Source: Planctomycetota bacterium
GTDB lineage: Bacteria; Planctomycetota; GCA-002687715; DRQF01
DNA length: 64,000 nucleotides
NCBI GenBank assembly: GCA_020639295.1
Contig: JACKGY010000013.1
Coordinates: forward strand, 3,784-67,783
Reading direction: 5' to 3'
The notes under the pieces were generated by a model. The model ran no database searches. It saw only the letters and a list, made by a program, of their open reading frames with translations, and was not told the DNA's origin. Below, one piece after another: positions 1 to 8,454 of this stretch; within the stretch, counting starts at the first letter, position 1, and the number at the start of each line of letters is the position of its first letter. Position numbers and translations under genes: made by a program.

Positions 1-1
1 T

Positions 2-748
2 GACGATCCCGATTTCTGGCTGGCCTGGGCCCGGCAGAGTCTGCGGTTTCCCGAACCGGGACCGTTTGGCCGGCTCCTCGCCGAGCGCCTCCTGGCGATG
101 CCGCCGATCCAGCTCCGGGGGCATGATCACATCCTGGTGGCGCTCGGTGCCCGCCTGATGGCCGGCGAGGCCGCCGAACCAGGGGCGCGGTTGCTCCGGC
201 GGGGGCGACGCCTGGCCGGCGCGGCCGCGGCCCGGGACGATCAGGACGAGCGCTTCGAGCGCATCGTCCTCTCGAGCGGGGTCGACGCCCAGGTCGCCTA
301 CTGGCTCGATCACGAGGCCGAACTCCTGACCTCGGGCGACGCGGAGGTCACCGTCGTGCCGCCGCTCCATCGTCGCCTCGACGATCGCCGCCATCTGGCC
401 TGGCTCACGCTCGGCCGTCGACTCGGTCGGGTCGAGTTGAGCGAGGAAGGCCTCACCGACCTGCGGCGGAACGGCGAGGACTTCGCCGGCATCGATGCCC
501 TGCGCCTGCGCCTGGCCCTCGATCGCGGCGACTTCGCCGGCGCGCGCGCGCTGGCGCGTCATGCGCTCGAACGCATCGCGGTCTTCGGCGCCTCGGAACG
601 CAACGGCGACCTGCAGTCCTTCTCGGCCTGGGAGGCGGCGGCGCTCTGGGGGCTCGGACGACACGAGGAGGCCCGCATGCTGCTCGAGCGGGTGGGACTG
701 CGCGACCTCGGCAACCTGCGCGGGCCGCGGGTCGAGGACTTCCGCTGA
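2..748 (+). CDS. Helical-repeat (TPR-like) protein, 5' end missing
   Basis: The reading frame is open from base 2, so the gene begins before the window; the first in-frame ATG at 98 is probably internal. About 248 residues are visible. They are rich in Ala, Leu, Arg and Glu and look like amphipathic helix pairs, for example ALDRGDFAGARALARHALER and WGLGRHEEARMLLERVG, which is the TPR/SEL1 style of alternating small and large residues. No catalytic motif is seen. The stop lies only nine bases from the stop of the convergent FHA-vWA gene. TPR-like proteins usually scaffold protein contacts; no function can be assigned here. Confidence 0.6.
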   Translation, partial: DDPDFWLAWARQSLRFPEPGPFGRLLAERLLAMPPIQLRGHDHILVALGARLMAGEAAEPGARLLRRGRRLAGAAAARDDQDERFERIVLSSGVDAQVAYWLDHEAELLTSGDAEVTVVPPLHRRLDDRRHLAWLTLGRRLGRVELSEEGLTDLRRNGEDFAGIDALRLRLALDRGDFAGARALARHALERIAVFGASERNGDLQSFSAWEAAALWGLGRHEEARMLLERVGLRDLGNLRGPRVEDFR

Positions 749-757
749 TCGCCGGCC

Positions 758-2650
758 TCAGCGCTCGGTGTCGACCTCGAGGAGACCGAGGTCGAAGAGC
801 GTCTGGGCCACCTCGTCGAGGATGCGCTTCTGGCGGGTGAGACCGTCGTCGGGATCGATCTCGTCGAGCCGCCCGAGGCTGCGCTTGATCCGCTGGTCCA
901 GCGTCACCAGGACCCCGGAGCGGAACACCGCGCGACGCAACATGACCGCGGCGAGCCAGCGGTTCCGGCTGGGCACCCGCTGATCGCGCAGGACCGCGAG
1001 GTAGGCCGGCAGGTACCAGGTCCCGTTGTGGCGGTTCAGCTCCAACGACAGGCGCGGGTGCAGGGAATCGGCACGGAGCATCTTCTCGACGAAGTCGGGA
1101 TCGTGTGCCTTCAGGCGCCGGCGGATGGCGTCGGTGCTGCGGCCGGCGTCGAGCTCGGCGAGCAGCGATTCGGCGTCGGCGCTGGCGCTGACCGCCTCGT
1201 CGTCGCCGGCGGCGAGGGTCACCGCCAGGACCTCGCGCACCAGGTCCTGGGCCCGGCGGAGCTCGACGTAGCGTCCGCCGCCACGCTCGGCCAGGTTGCG
1301 GAAGGTCGACCGGGCGGCCGAGTTGCGCAGGGTGTCGACGAAGATGGCATGGAGCTGGCCGCCGCGATCGCGGAAGCGACCGAGCAGGTCGCCGATCCGG
1401 CCCATGGTCTCGGCATGGGGCGGGGCATCGCCGACCAGGATCAGCACCTTCTCGGCGCGGGGCGAGAAGCGCATGCCCATGGCCTTCTTCAGGGCCTCGT
1501 AGACCGCTTCGGGCGCATCGCCACCGCCGCTCGCGGAGAGCCTGTCGATGAAGCGGACCGAGCGGTAGATGCTCGGGCTCAGCTCCTCGTCGAGGGTCAG
1601 GTAGTCCTCGTCCTCGCCCTGGTCGCGGTAGGCCACGACCCCGAGCCGGAACCGGATGCCGAGGCCGTCGAGCGTGGCGATGAAGGTCCCGATCTGCTGT
1701 TGCGCCGCGTCGATCGCGCTACCCATCGAGGAGGTCGTGTCGAGCAGGACGACGAGGTCGAGGCCGGATTGCCGGAGGTCGGCGATCTTGCGGGCCGTCC
1801 GCCCGCTCGCCGCCCCGCCCAGGCCGCCCGGTCCGCCGAGGTTCCGGCCGAGGCCGGCATCACCCATGGCGCTCGGTCGCAGGCCGACGGCGGTCATTCC
1901 GGGATCGCCGGCGTCGTCGTCGAAGACTCCCTCCAGGTCCGCCGAGGTCGGCGTCTCGGACTCGTCGATCTCGACCGGTTCCTCCTCGCTCGGCTCCTCG
2001 AGCTCGGGGCGCAGTTCGTCGAGGTCCTCGTCGATGTCGTTCCAATCGTCGCTACGGGCGGCCTCGACCATGTCCACCGCGAGCTGGGGACCGGGCCGGC
2101 CTTTCGGCTGGTCGTCCAGGAACTGGAGGACGAGGAAGGCGATCAGGGCCTGGAGGGCGGCCGAGGCCAGGAGCCAGGGCGCGCGACGCAGCTTCTCGAT
2201 CAGGAGGTCGTTGAAGTCGGGCTCCCGGGCGGCCGCCGCCTCGGCCTCGCGGGTCGCTTCCTCGCGCAAGAGGGGCAGGGGCAGGCCGAGGAGCTGGAAG
2301 CCGGCCGGCATCGTGTCGGCGCTCGGGTCGATCATGACCATCCGGGCGAGGCCGATCCCGATCCGATCGCCGTGGCGCAGCTCGCCCGCCTCGAGACGGC
2401 GGTCGTTGAGCGTCGCGCCCTCGGCTCCGGAGAGATCGAAGATCTCGAAGCCGGTCGGGTGGCGCTGGATCATGAGATGCCGGGCCGCCATGCCGGGGAG
2501 GCGCAGGTGGACCGCGCAGCCCAGCTCGGCCCCGACCACGATCGCGTCACGGTCGAGCGGGTAGACCCGGCACTCGCCCGGCAGGCCGACCGCGAGGATC
2601 GGGCCCGCGTGCAGGCGGATCTCCAGGGCTTTGCTCGCAGACAGTTTCAT
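758..2650 (-). CDS. FHA-like domain / membrane helix / von Willebrand A domain protein
   Basis: 630 residues. Residues about 15-100 resemble an FHA phosphothreonine-binding fold, but the signature residues are altered: VVGAE where GR is usual, ARH for SxxH and LND for NGT, so phospho-binding is doubtful. One membrane helix lies at about 157-177 (APWLLASAALQALIAFLVL). An acidic linker follows, then a vWA domain at about 290-480 with an intact MIDAS motif, DTTSSMGS. The expected arrangement is a cytoplasmic FHA-like domain and an external vWA domain. The start at 2650 is chosen because the FHA-like fold begins just after MKLSAS; the frame is open further upstream but without domain sense. The ligand is unknown. 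Confidence 0.8.
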   Translation of the reverse strand: MKLSASKALEIRLHAGPILAVGLPGECRVYPLDRDAIVVGAELGCAVHLRLPGMAARHLMIQRHPTGFEIFDLSGAEGATLNDRRLEAGELRHGDRIGIGLARMVMIDPSADTMPAGFQLLGLPLPLLREEATREAEAAAAREPDFNDLLIEKLRRAPWLLASAALQALIAFLVLQFLDDQPKGRPGPQLAVDMVEAARSDDWNDIDEDLDELRPELEEPSEEEPVEIDESETPTSADLEGVFDDDAGDPGMTAVGLRPSAMGDAGLGRNLGGPGGLGGAASGRTARKIADLRQSGLDLVVLLDTTSSMGSAIDAAQQQIGTFIATLDGLGIRFRLGVVAYRDQGEDEDYLTLDEELSPSIYRSVRFIDRLSASGGGDAPEAVYEALKKAMGMRFSPRAEKVLILVGDAPPHAETMGRIGDLLGRFRDRGGQLHAIFVDTLRNSAARSTFRNLAERGGGRYVELRRAQDLVREVLAVTLAAGDDEAVSASADAESLLAELDAGRSTDAIRRRLKAHDPDFVEKMLRADSLHPRLSLELNRHNGTWYLPAYLAVLRDQRVPSRNRWLAAVMLRRAVFRSGVLVTLDQRIKRSLGRLDEIDPDDGLTRQKRILDEVAQTLFDLGLLEVDTER

Positions 2651-2882
2651 GACGTCCCGTTCACCGCCAGACCGGTCGCGTGACGAGCGGGTCGGCGCCT
2701 GGATCCCGGAAATCCACCGCTCGCTCGCGCCCAGAATATAGCCGGGACGCCGAAGGGGGCGTGAGGTTTCGTCGATTCGCGGTCCGGGTGCCCTTGCCGG
2801 TCGGGGAGCGGCCCCGATCGGTCCGGTGGGGTGGTGCGGCCCCGGTCCATCGGCTGGCCACCTCGAAAGTCGCCGAGCGCGG

Positions 2883-3599
2883 TCAGGCCCCGGCCACCAG
2901 TTCCGCCATCCGGCGGACCGCGGTGGGGAAGCCGACGTAGAGGGCCTCGGCCACGATGGCATGGCCGATGTTGAGGTCGTTCATCCCCGGGATCGCCGCG
3001 ACCGCCGCGGCGTTCTCGTAGTGCAGCCCGTGGCCGGCGTTGACCTCGAGCCCCAGCGTCCGGGCCCGGGCGGCGGCTCGGCCGAGGATCTCCAGCTCCG
3101 CCCGCTGTTCGTCGCCGCTCGCATTGGCATAGCGGCCGGTGTGCAGCTCCACGTGGCTGGCCCCCAGCTCCAGGGCGGTCTCGACCGCGCTCTCCTCGGG
3201 GTCGATGAACAGGCTGACCAGGGTGCCGCGGTTCTTGAGACGGTCGATGACCTCGCGCAGCCGGTCGACGCCGCCCCGGAGGTCGAGCCCGCCCTCGGTG
3301 GTGATCTCCTCGCGCTTCTCGGGCACCAGGGTCGCCTGTTCCGGGCGGAGATCCTCGGCGATGCGGACGATCTCCTCGCTCACCGCGAGTTCGAAGTTGA
3401 AGGGCCGATGGAGGGCGCGCTTCATGCGGCGGACGTCGTGGTCCTGGATGTGGCGGCGGTCCTCGCGCAGGTGCACGGTGATTCCGGCGGCGCCGGCTTC
3501 CTCGGCGAGCAGGGCGGCGCGCAGGGGGTCGGGGTAATAGATGCGTCGCGCCTCGCGCAGGGTGGCGACGTGGTCGACGTTGACGAACAGGCGAGCCAT
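2883..3599 (-). CDS. pdxJ: Pyridoxine 5'-phosphate synthase
   Basis: 238 residues, the normal length for the family. PdxJ condenses 1-deoxyxylulose 5-phosphate with 3-amino-2-oxopropyl phosphate to give pyridoxine 5'-phosphate in the DXP-dependent vitamin B6 route. Family motifs are clear: VNVDHVATLREAR at the N-terminus, GITVHLREDRRHIQD, VELHTGRYA, EVNAGHGLHYEN and LNIGHAIVAEALYVG. The start at 3599 has CGGAG upstream and gives the conserved N-terminus; the frame stays open far upstream without homology. It is divergent from rsmD, with 81 bases between the starts. Confidence 0.96.
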   Translation of the reverse strand: MARLFVNVDHVATLREARRIYYPDPLRAALLAEEAGAAGITVHLREDRRHIQDHDVRRMKRALHRPFNFELAVSEEIVRIAEDLRPEQATLVPEKREEITTEGGLDLRGGVDRLREVIDRLKNRGTLVSLFIDPEESAVETALELGASHVELHTGRYANASGDEQRAELEILGRAAARARTLGLEVNAGHGLHYENAAAVAAIPGMNDLNIGHAIVAEALYVGFPTAVRRMAELVAGA

Positions 3600-3680
3600 C
3601 TCGAACTCCGATCTCGACGCCCTTGATCGGTCGCGGGCGCGGCGCATGATAGCAGGCCAAGGAGGAGCCAACACGGGACC

Positions 3681-4253
3681 ATGCGCATCATCGCCGGCAC
3701 GGCCCGGGGCCGGACCCTGCTCGGTCCCAAGGGGCGCGACACGAGACCCTATCTCGATGCTCTGAAGGAGCGTCTCTTCAACATCCTGGGCGATCGGGTT
3801 GCCGATGCCCTGGTCTGGGACGTCTTCGCCGGGCCCGGTTCGGTCGGCCTCGAGGCGCTCTCCCGTGGCGCGCGCTTCGCGATCTTCCTGGAACGCGGCC
3901 GGCCGGCGCTCGAGGCCCTGCGCAAGAACATCGAGACCCTCGGTTTCGCCGATCGGAGCCGGGTGATCGCCGGCGACGCCCTGCGCTTCCCGCCCGTCGG
4001 CGAGGAGGCGGCCGACCTGGTCTTCTACGACCCGCCCTTCCCCCTGGTCGAGGCCGAGCCCGGGCGCCTGTTCGCGCATGTCGAGCGGCTCGGCGCGGCG
4101 ATGGCCGGGTCCGGACTCCTGGTCTTCCGGACCCCGTCGCGCTTCGATTTCCCGGCCCGGATCGCCGGCCTCGCGGAGGTCGACCGCCGCGACGCGGGGG
4201 TCAACAGCCTGCACCTGCTCGTACGCGACGTGAAGGGACCCGAGGTCCCCTGA
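3681..4253 (+). CDS. rsmD: RsmD-family 16S rRNA (guanine-N2)-methyltransferase
   Basis: 190 residues, a typical length. RsmD uses S-adenosylmethionine to methylate N2 of G966 in 16S rRNA. The N-terminus MRIIAGTARGRTL and the segment TRPYLDALKERLFNIL are characteristic. The SAM-binding motif is VWDVFAGPGSVGLEALSRGA and the catalytic motif is DLVFYDPPF. GGAGGA lies at 3661-3666, a slightly long spacing to the ATG. Divergent from pdxJ. RsmD-like methyltransferases are sometimes given broader names, but the motif set fits RsmD well. Confidence 0.92.
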   Translation: MRIIAGTARGRTLLGPKGRDTRPYLDALKERLFNILGDRVADALVWDVFAGPGSVGLEALSRGARFAIFLERGRPALEALRKNIETLGFADRSRVIAGDALRFPPVGEEAADLVFYDPPFPLVEAEPGRLFAHVERLGAAMAGSGLLVFRTPSRFDFPARIAGLAEVDRRDAGVNSLHLLVRDVKGPEVP

Positions 4254-4409
4254 TCCCGCGCGCAAGTCCTTTGCTCGGCGGGATACGAGGCGACGGAATT
4301 CTCTTTCCCGCAGCGCTTTCGGCTCATGGGCCCGATGGTCGCCGCCGATAACCGGTGGTGGAGTCCTCGCGCCTCCGAGGGAAAGCATTACGTTGCAAAG
4401 GACAGGGAC

Positions 4410-5186
4410 ATGAACAGTCTGCGAGTCATCGCCGCTCTCTTTGCGCTGGGTCTGTCGGCGGCGCCCGCCGCGGCTTCCGGCGGTTGGTGGGACGACATCT
4501 TCGAGGAGAAGACCGTCTCGCTCGAGACCATCCTCAAGAACCCCGAGGCCTTCCGTGGCCTCGACGTCTCCTTCGTGATCCAGTTCCACAAGCTGGGTCA
4601 GATCGACAACCCCTACTACACCCCCTTCGAGAAGGAACGCTACCTGAACTTCTCGGTCTGGGCGGACGGGGCGGCCCTCTGGGAGAAGAAGGTCTTCGAG
4701 GCCGATTTCGCCTACATGTTCATCGACCGGATCGCGGAGGACTGCCAGACGATCCTCCAGGCCGGCGCCTACGAGCGCTTCGTGGTCACCGGTCGCGTGG
4801 TGAGCGTCTTCCGCGGCCAGCCCTGGATCGAGGTCGTGGGCCTGAAGGGCATCGACCGCAAGCTGGACGAGCCGACCCTCATTCGCATGGTCAAGGCCTA
4901 CAAGCTCAAGTCGGCGCGCCGCTTCGATGCCGCCGCCGGCGAGTTCAAGAACGCATTCGGCGAGAAGCTCCCCGAGGGCGTGCAGCACCTCCTGCATCGC
5001 GAGTCGGGCCTCTGCTTCGCCGCCGCCCATCGCTACGCCGACGCCCTGGTTCCCCTCGAGAAGACGGTCCAGATGGACCCGAAGGACGAGGAGGCCGCCC
5101 AGGTGCTCGCCCAGTGCAAGAAGGAACTCGAGTCCATGCCCGTCCCGGTCTCCGAGACCGGTGAGAAGGACGCCGAGTCCAAGTAG
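4410..5186 (+). CDS. Exported protein with C-terminal TPR-like region
   Basis: 258 residues. The N-terminus MNSLRVIAALFALGLSAAP followed by AAASGG is a Sec signal peptide, probably cut after Ala at about residue 22. Residues about 35-150 form a compact domain with VVTGRVVSVFRGQPWIEV, resembling an OB-like beta domain, but I do not recognise the family. The last 90 residues, from FDAAAGEFKNAF to YADALVPLEKTVQMDPKDEE, form one or two TPR units. The start at 4410 is chosen because it begins the signal peptide. The 156 bases upstream hold no gene. It is monocistronic, with an intrinsic terminator just downstream. Function unknown. Confidence 0.75.
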   Translation: MNSLRVIAALFALGLSAAPAAASGGWWDDIFEEKTVSLETILKNPEAFRGLDVSFVIQFHKLGQIDNPYYTPFEKERYLNFSVWADGAALWEKKVFEADFAYMFIDRIAEDCQTILQAGAYERFVVTGRVVSVFRGQPWIEVVGLKGIDRKLDEPTLIRMVKAYKLKSARRFDAAAGEFKNAFGEKLPEGVQHLLHRESGLCFAAAHRYADALVPLEKTVQMDPKDEEAAQVLAQCKKELESMPVPVSETGEKDAESK

Positions 5187-5204
5187 AAGACCCTCGTGAC
5201 GACG

Positions 5205-5242
5205 AAAAGGGCCGCGAGCCGAGATGGTTCGCGGTCCTTTTC
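5205..5242 (+). terminator. Intrinsic terminator after the exported TPR-like protein
   Basis: AAAAGGGCCGCGAGCC and GGTTCGCGGTCCTTTT form a long stem with a short GAGAT loop. The A-rich 5' side and T-rich 3' side make it look functional in both directions. It separates the exported protein from the tRNA-binding gene at 5296. Confidence 0.8.
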
Positions 5243-5295
5243 CAGTTCCGGGTCGGCCCTCGCACGAGTCCCCCGAGGGCGATATCTTTCTCGTC

Positions 5296-5673
5296 ATGAG
5301 CGAAGCAGACGAGAACACGACGGAGCCGAACTCCGTCCCCGAGACCCCCCTGATCTCGATCGATCATTTCGGCGCGGTGGTCCTCAAGACCGGCGAGGTG
5401 CTGGCGGCCGAGCCCCATCCCAACGCCGACCGCCTCGTGGTGATGAAGGTCGACGTGGGCGAGCCCGAGCCGCGCCAGATCGTCGCTGGTATCCGCTCCG
5501 ACTGGGAGCCCGAGGCCCTGGTCGGTCGGCGCATGATCATCTGCTGCAACCTGAAGCCGGCGAAGCTCCGCGGAGTCGAGAGCCACGGCATGATGCTCGC
5601 CGTCCGCGGCGAGGATCGGGTCTGGCCGCTCAGCGTCGAGGGCCAGGTCAAGAACGGCACCCGCGTGACCTGA
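5296..5673 (+). CDS. Stand-alone tRNA-binding domain protein (MetRS beta / Trbp111-like)
   Basis: 125 residues. After a short acidic tail (MSEADENTTEPNSVPETP) the protein is a single OB-fold tRNA-binding domain of the kind found at the C-terminus of methionyl-tRNA synthetase. Diagnostic segments are KTGEVLAAEPHPNADRLVVM, QIVAGI, NLKPAKLRGVESHGMMLA. Such domains dimerise and bind the outside corner of tRNA, or act in trans with MetRS. No catalytic synthetase is next to it. ATG 5296 is preferred because an earlier in-frame ATG at 5224 lies in the terminator hairpin. It is followed 17 bases later by recN. Confidence 0.87.
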   Translation: MSEADENTTEPNSVPETPLISIDHFGAVVLKTGEVLAAEPHPNADRLVVMKVDVGEPEPRQIVAGIRSDWEPEALVGRRMIICCNLKPAKLRGVESHGMMLAVRGEDRVWPLSVEGQVKNGTRVT

Positions 5674-5690
5674 GGGCGGAGCCCCGCGCC

Positions 5691-7391
5691 ATGCTCGAGG
5701 AAATCCTGGTCGAGAACCTGCTGATCATCGATCGCCTGGCGGTCGAGCTGCACGCCGGCTTCAACGTGATCAGCGGCGAGACCGGCGTCGGCAAGTCCCT
5801 GCTCCTGTCCTCGGTCGGACTCCTCCTCGGCGCCAAGATCGAGGTCGAAGTCGCCGACGACCGCGAGATGCGGGTCGAGGGCCGGTTCCGCCTCGACGCC
5901 CGCGACCGCCGCGCCCTGGCCGACGTCCTCGGCCGTGAACCCGAGGAGGACGAACTGGTCGTCCGGGTGGTCAAGAAGGGCAAGGGCCCGCAGCGTTGCT
6001 ATGCCGACGGCGGGATGATCTCGCGTCGCGAGCTGGCCGCGATCGGCAGCCGCCTGGTCGACGTCCACGGCCAGCGCGACATGCAGAAGCTGCTCGACCG
6101 CCGCGAGCACGCCGCGGTGCTCGACCTCTTCGCCGACACCACGGCGCTGGCCGACGAATTCGCCGCCGAGGTCGAGGCCTGGCGCGCGGCGCGGCGTCAG
6201 CTCCAGGACCGACTGGAGGCCGAAAGGCGCCTGGTCGACCGGCTCGACCTCCTGCGCTTCCAGCGCGACGAACTCGAGGCCGCCAAGCTGCAGCCGGACG
6301 AGAAGGAGGGGCTCGAGGCCCGCCATCGCAAGTTCCAGGTCGCCCGGCGCGCCGCCGAGGCCGCCGGTCAGGGCGCGGCCGCGCTCGAGGAGGAAGGCGA
6401 GGGCGTGATCGACCGGCTCAACCTGGTCGGCAAGGAACTGGGTCGCCTCGCCGATCGCGATCCGGAGCTGGGCATCCTGTCCGAGCGCGCCTACGAGCTG
6501 GCCGATGGCGTCGGCGAGCTGGTCCGCGAGCTGCAGGATGCCGCCGAGGAGCGCGGGCGGCTCGACGAGGACCCGGCCGCGCTCGCCGAGCGTCTCGACC
6601 TGCTCAACGGCCTGGAACGCAAGTACCGCCGCGACCTGGCCGGGCTCCTGGTCCACCTCGACGAGGCCCGGGCCGAGATCGAGCGGCTCGAGGCGGAGCT
6701 CGACGGCCTCGGTGCCCTCGATTCCCGCATCGCGGCCCACGAGGCCCGGCTCCTGAAGCTCGGGGCCGAGCTGGCGGATCGTCGGGGCAAGGCCGGCAAG
6801 CGGCTGGCGCGCGCGGTCGAGGCCGAGCTGGCCGAACTCAAGATGCCCCATGCCCGGTTCCGGGTCGACCCGGGACTCGCTCCGGAGCGCTTCGAGGCCT
6901 CGGCTCTCCAGGCCCGCGCCTTCGGCGACCCGGGCTTCGAGCTGCGCAGCAACCCCGGCAGCCCCTTCGCGGCGCTGGAAGACGCGGCCTCCGGCGGCGA
7001 ACTCTCGCGGGTCCTCCTGGCCCTCAAGTCGGTGCTCGCCGACAAGCACAATCTGCCGCTGATGATCTTCGACGAGATCGAGACCGGTGTCGGTCCGCGC
7101 CTCGGCCTGCTGCTCGGCCGCAAGCTCAAGGCCCTGTCCGGGCACCGTCAGGTGCTCTGCATCACCCACCTGCCGCAGATCGCGGCCCATGCGGACCGGC
7201 ACCTGAAGATCGACAAGGAGGTGAAGAAGGGGCAGACCCGGGCCAGCGTGGCGGAGATTCGCGACGAGGACCGGCTGGCGGAGCTGGCGGTGATGCTGGG
7301 CGGTGGCGACCTGGAGCTGGCCCGCGCCCAGGCTCGCAAGCTGCTGGAGGAAGCCGGCGGCGCGACCGTGGGTGTCGAGGGCGCCTCGTGA
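5691..7391 (+). CDS. recN: DNA repair protein RecN (SMC-like ATPase)
   Basis: 566 residues, the usual RecN length. RecN is a cohesin-like ATPase acting on double-strand breaks in recombinational repair. The head is split. The N-terminal part has NLLIIDRLAVELHAGFNVIS and Walker A GETGVGKSLLL. The C-terminal part has the ABC signature ASGGELSRVLLALKSVLA, Walker B LPLMIFDEIETGVG and the switch HLPQIAAHAD. Between them is a coiled coil at about 150-400. Walker A has Val where most RecN proteins have Ala, and the D-loop reads ETGVGPRLG rather than the usual DxGxSG, which is unusual. The stop overlaps the GTG start of manA in a GTGA. Confidence 0.93.
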   Translation: MLEEILVENLLIIDRLAVELHAGFNVISGETGVGKSLLLSSVGLLLGAKIEVEVADDREMRVEGRFRLDARDRRALADVLGREPEEDELVVRVVKKGKGPQRCYADGGMISRRELAAIGSRLVDVHGQRDMQKLLDRREHAAVLDLFADTTALADEFAAEVEAWRAARRQLQDRLEAERRLVDRLDLLRFQRDELEAAKLQPDEKEGLEARHRKFQVARRAAEAAGQGAAALEEEGEGVIDRLNLVGKELGRLADRDPELGILSERAYELADGVGELVRELQDAAEERGRLDEDPAALAERLDLLNGLERKYRRDLAGLLVHLDEARAEIERLEAELDGLGALDSRIAAHEARLLKLGAELADRRGKAGKRLARAVEAELAELKMPHARFRVDPGLAPERFEASALQARAFGDPGFELRSNPGSPFAALEDAASGGELSRVLLALKSVLADKHNLPLMIFDEIETGVGPRLGLLLGRKLKALSGHRQVLCITHLPQIAAHADRHLKIDKEVKKGQTRASVAEIRDEDRLAELAVMLGGGDLELARAQARKLLEEAGGATVGVEGAS

Positions 7392-8374
7392 AGCGTTGTC
7401 ATCGGCTCGATCCCCTGGCCAGGCGCGTGCTCTGGGGTGGGGAACGACTGGGCGCGGAGCTCGGCCTCGAGTCCGTTCCCGGGCAGGCGCCGGTGGGTGA
7501 GTCGCTCGAGGTCTCTGGCCTCGCGAGCATGCCCTCGACTCTGCCCGACGAGGGCGGGCTCGGCCTCGACCGCTTCTGGCAAGGCGACCCCGGTCGCCTG
7601 ATCGGCCAGGATCGCGCCGTCACCGACCGCTTTCCCCTGCTGATCAAGCGGATCGACTCCTCGCAGCGCCTGTCGGTCCAGGTCCATCCCGACGACGAGG
7701 CCGCCGCGCGGCTCGAGGGCGAGCCCAACGGCAAGAACGAGGCCTGGGTGATCCTCGAGGCCGAGGTCGGCGCCACGATCCATCTCGGCCTGAAGGAGGG
7801 CGTGAGTCCCGAGGCCTTCGGCAGGGCGGCCCGCGCCGGTACCGCGCTCGAGCTGATGCGGCCGGTGCCGGTGGCGGCGGGGGACGTGATCCCGGTTCCG
7901 GCCGGCTGCGTCCACGCGATCGGGGCCGGCATCTACCTCTACGAGGTCCAGCAGCCCTCGGACCTGACCTACCGGCTCTACGACTACGATCGCCTCGGCC
8001 CCGATGGCGCTCGTCGCCCTCTGCATCTCGACCGGGGCGTGGCCGCGATCGTGGCCGATCTGCGGCCCGAGAAGGCCCGGCCGCGGTTGCTCGAGAGCCA
8101 GGACGGGTCGCGACGGGAGCGGCTCTGCGATCTCTCGGTCTTCGAACTCGACCGCTGGCTCGTCGACGGCAAGCTGGTCGTGGCCGAGCGGGAACTGGTG
8201 GCGCTCTGGTCCCACCGGGGCGACTGCCGGATCCGCGCGGGGGCCGAGGTCTGCTCGCTGGCCGAGGGCCGGAGCCTGCTGATCGCGGCCGGTGGGGAGG
8301 ATCTCGTCCTCGAGGGCGCGGCCGAGATCCTGGTCGCCCGCCCGCGCCTGGCCGCTCGGTCCGGGGCTCTCTGA
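7388..8374 (+). CDS. manA: Mannose-6-phosphate isomerase, class I
   Basis: 328 residues. The enzyme interconverts mannose 6-phosphate and fructose 6-phosphate with a zinc ion. Zinc-site motifs are visible: SVQVHPDDEAAAR (Gln and His), NEAWVILEAE (Glu) and PAGCVHAIGAGIYLYEVQQP (His). The cupin core and the C-terminal beta region (LLIAAGGEDLVLEGAAEILV) are complete. It starts at GTG 7388 inside the recN stop (GTGA), so the two are probably translationally coupled although their functions are unrelated. It could supply mannose or GDP-sugars for glycans. Confidence 0.92.
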   Translation: MKRCHRLDPLARRVLWGGERLGAELGLESVPGQAPVGESLEVSGLASMPSTLPDEGGLGLDRFWQGDPGRLIGQDRAVTDRFPLLIKRIDSSQRLSVQVHPDDEAAARLEGEPNGKNEAWVILEAEVGATIHLGLKEGVSPEAFGRAARAGTALELMRPVPVAAGDVIPVPAGCVHAIGAGIYLYEVQQPSDLTYRLYDYDRLGPDGARRPLHLDRGVAAIVADLRPEKARPRLLESQDGSRRERLCDLSVFELDRWLVDGKLVVAERELVALWSHRGDCRIRAGAEVCSLAEGRSLLIAAGGEDLVLEGAAEILVARPRLAARSGAL

Positions 8375-8454
8375 CCGGCAAATCGGCGCCGAGGCTTGAT
8401 GGCCCCGGGCGGCGACCGGATCATCACCGGACCGTCCCCGGATCGAGAGCAGCG

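Noticed and set aside
1028..2683. A long plus-strand frame opposite the FHA-vWA gene
   Set aside because: Its Gly/Arg/Asp-rich text has no recognisable fold; the opposite strand has the MIDAS motif and a membrane helix.
2797..2821. CCGGTCGGGG/CCCCGATCGG hairpin downstream of pdxJ as a terminator
   Set aside because: The stem is good but no T-tract follows on either strand, so I did not list it as a feature.
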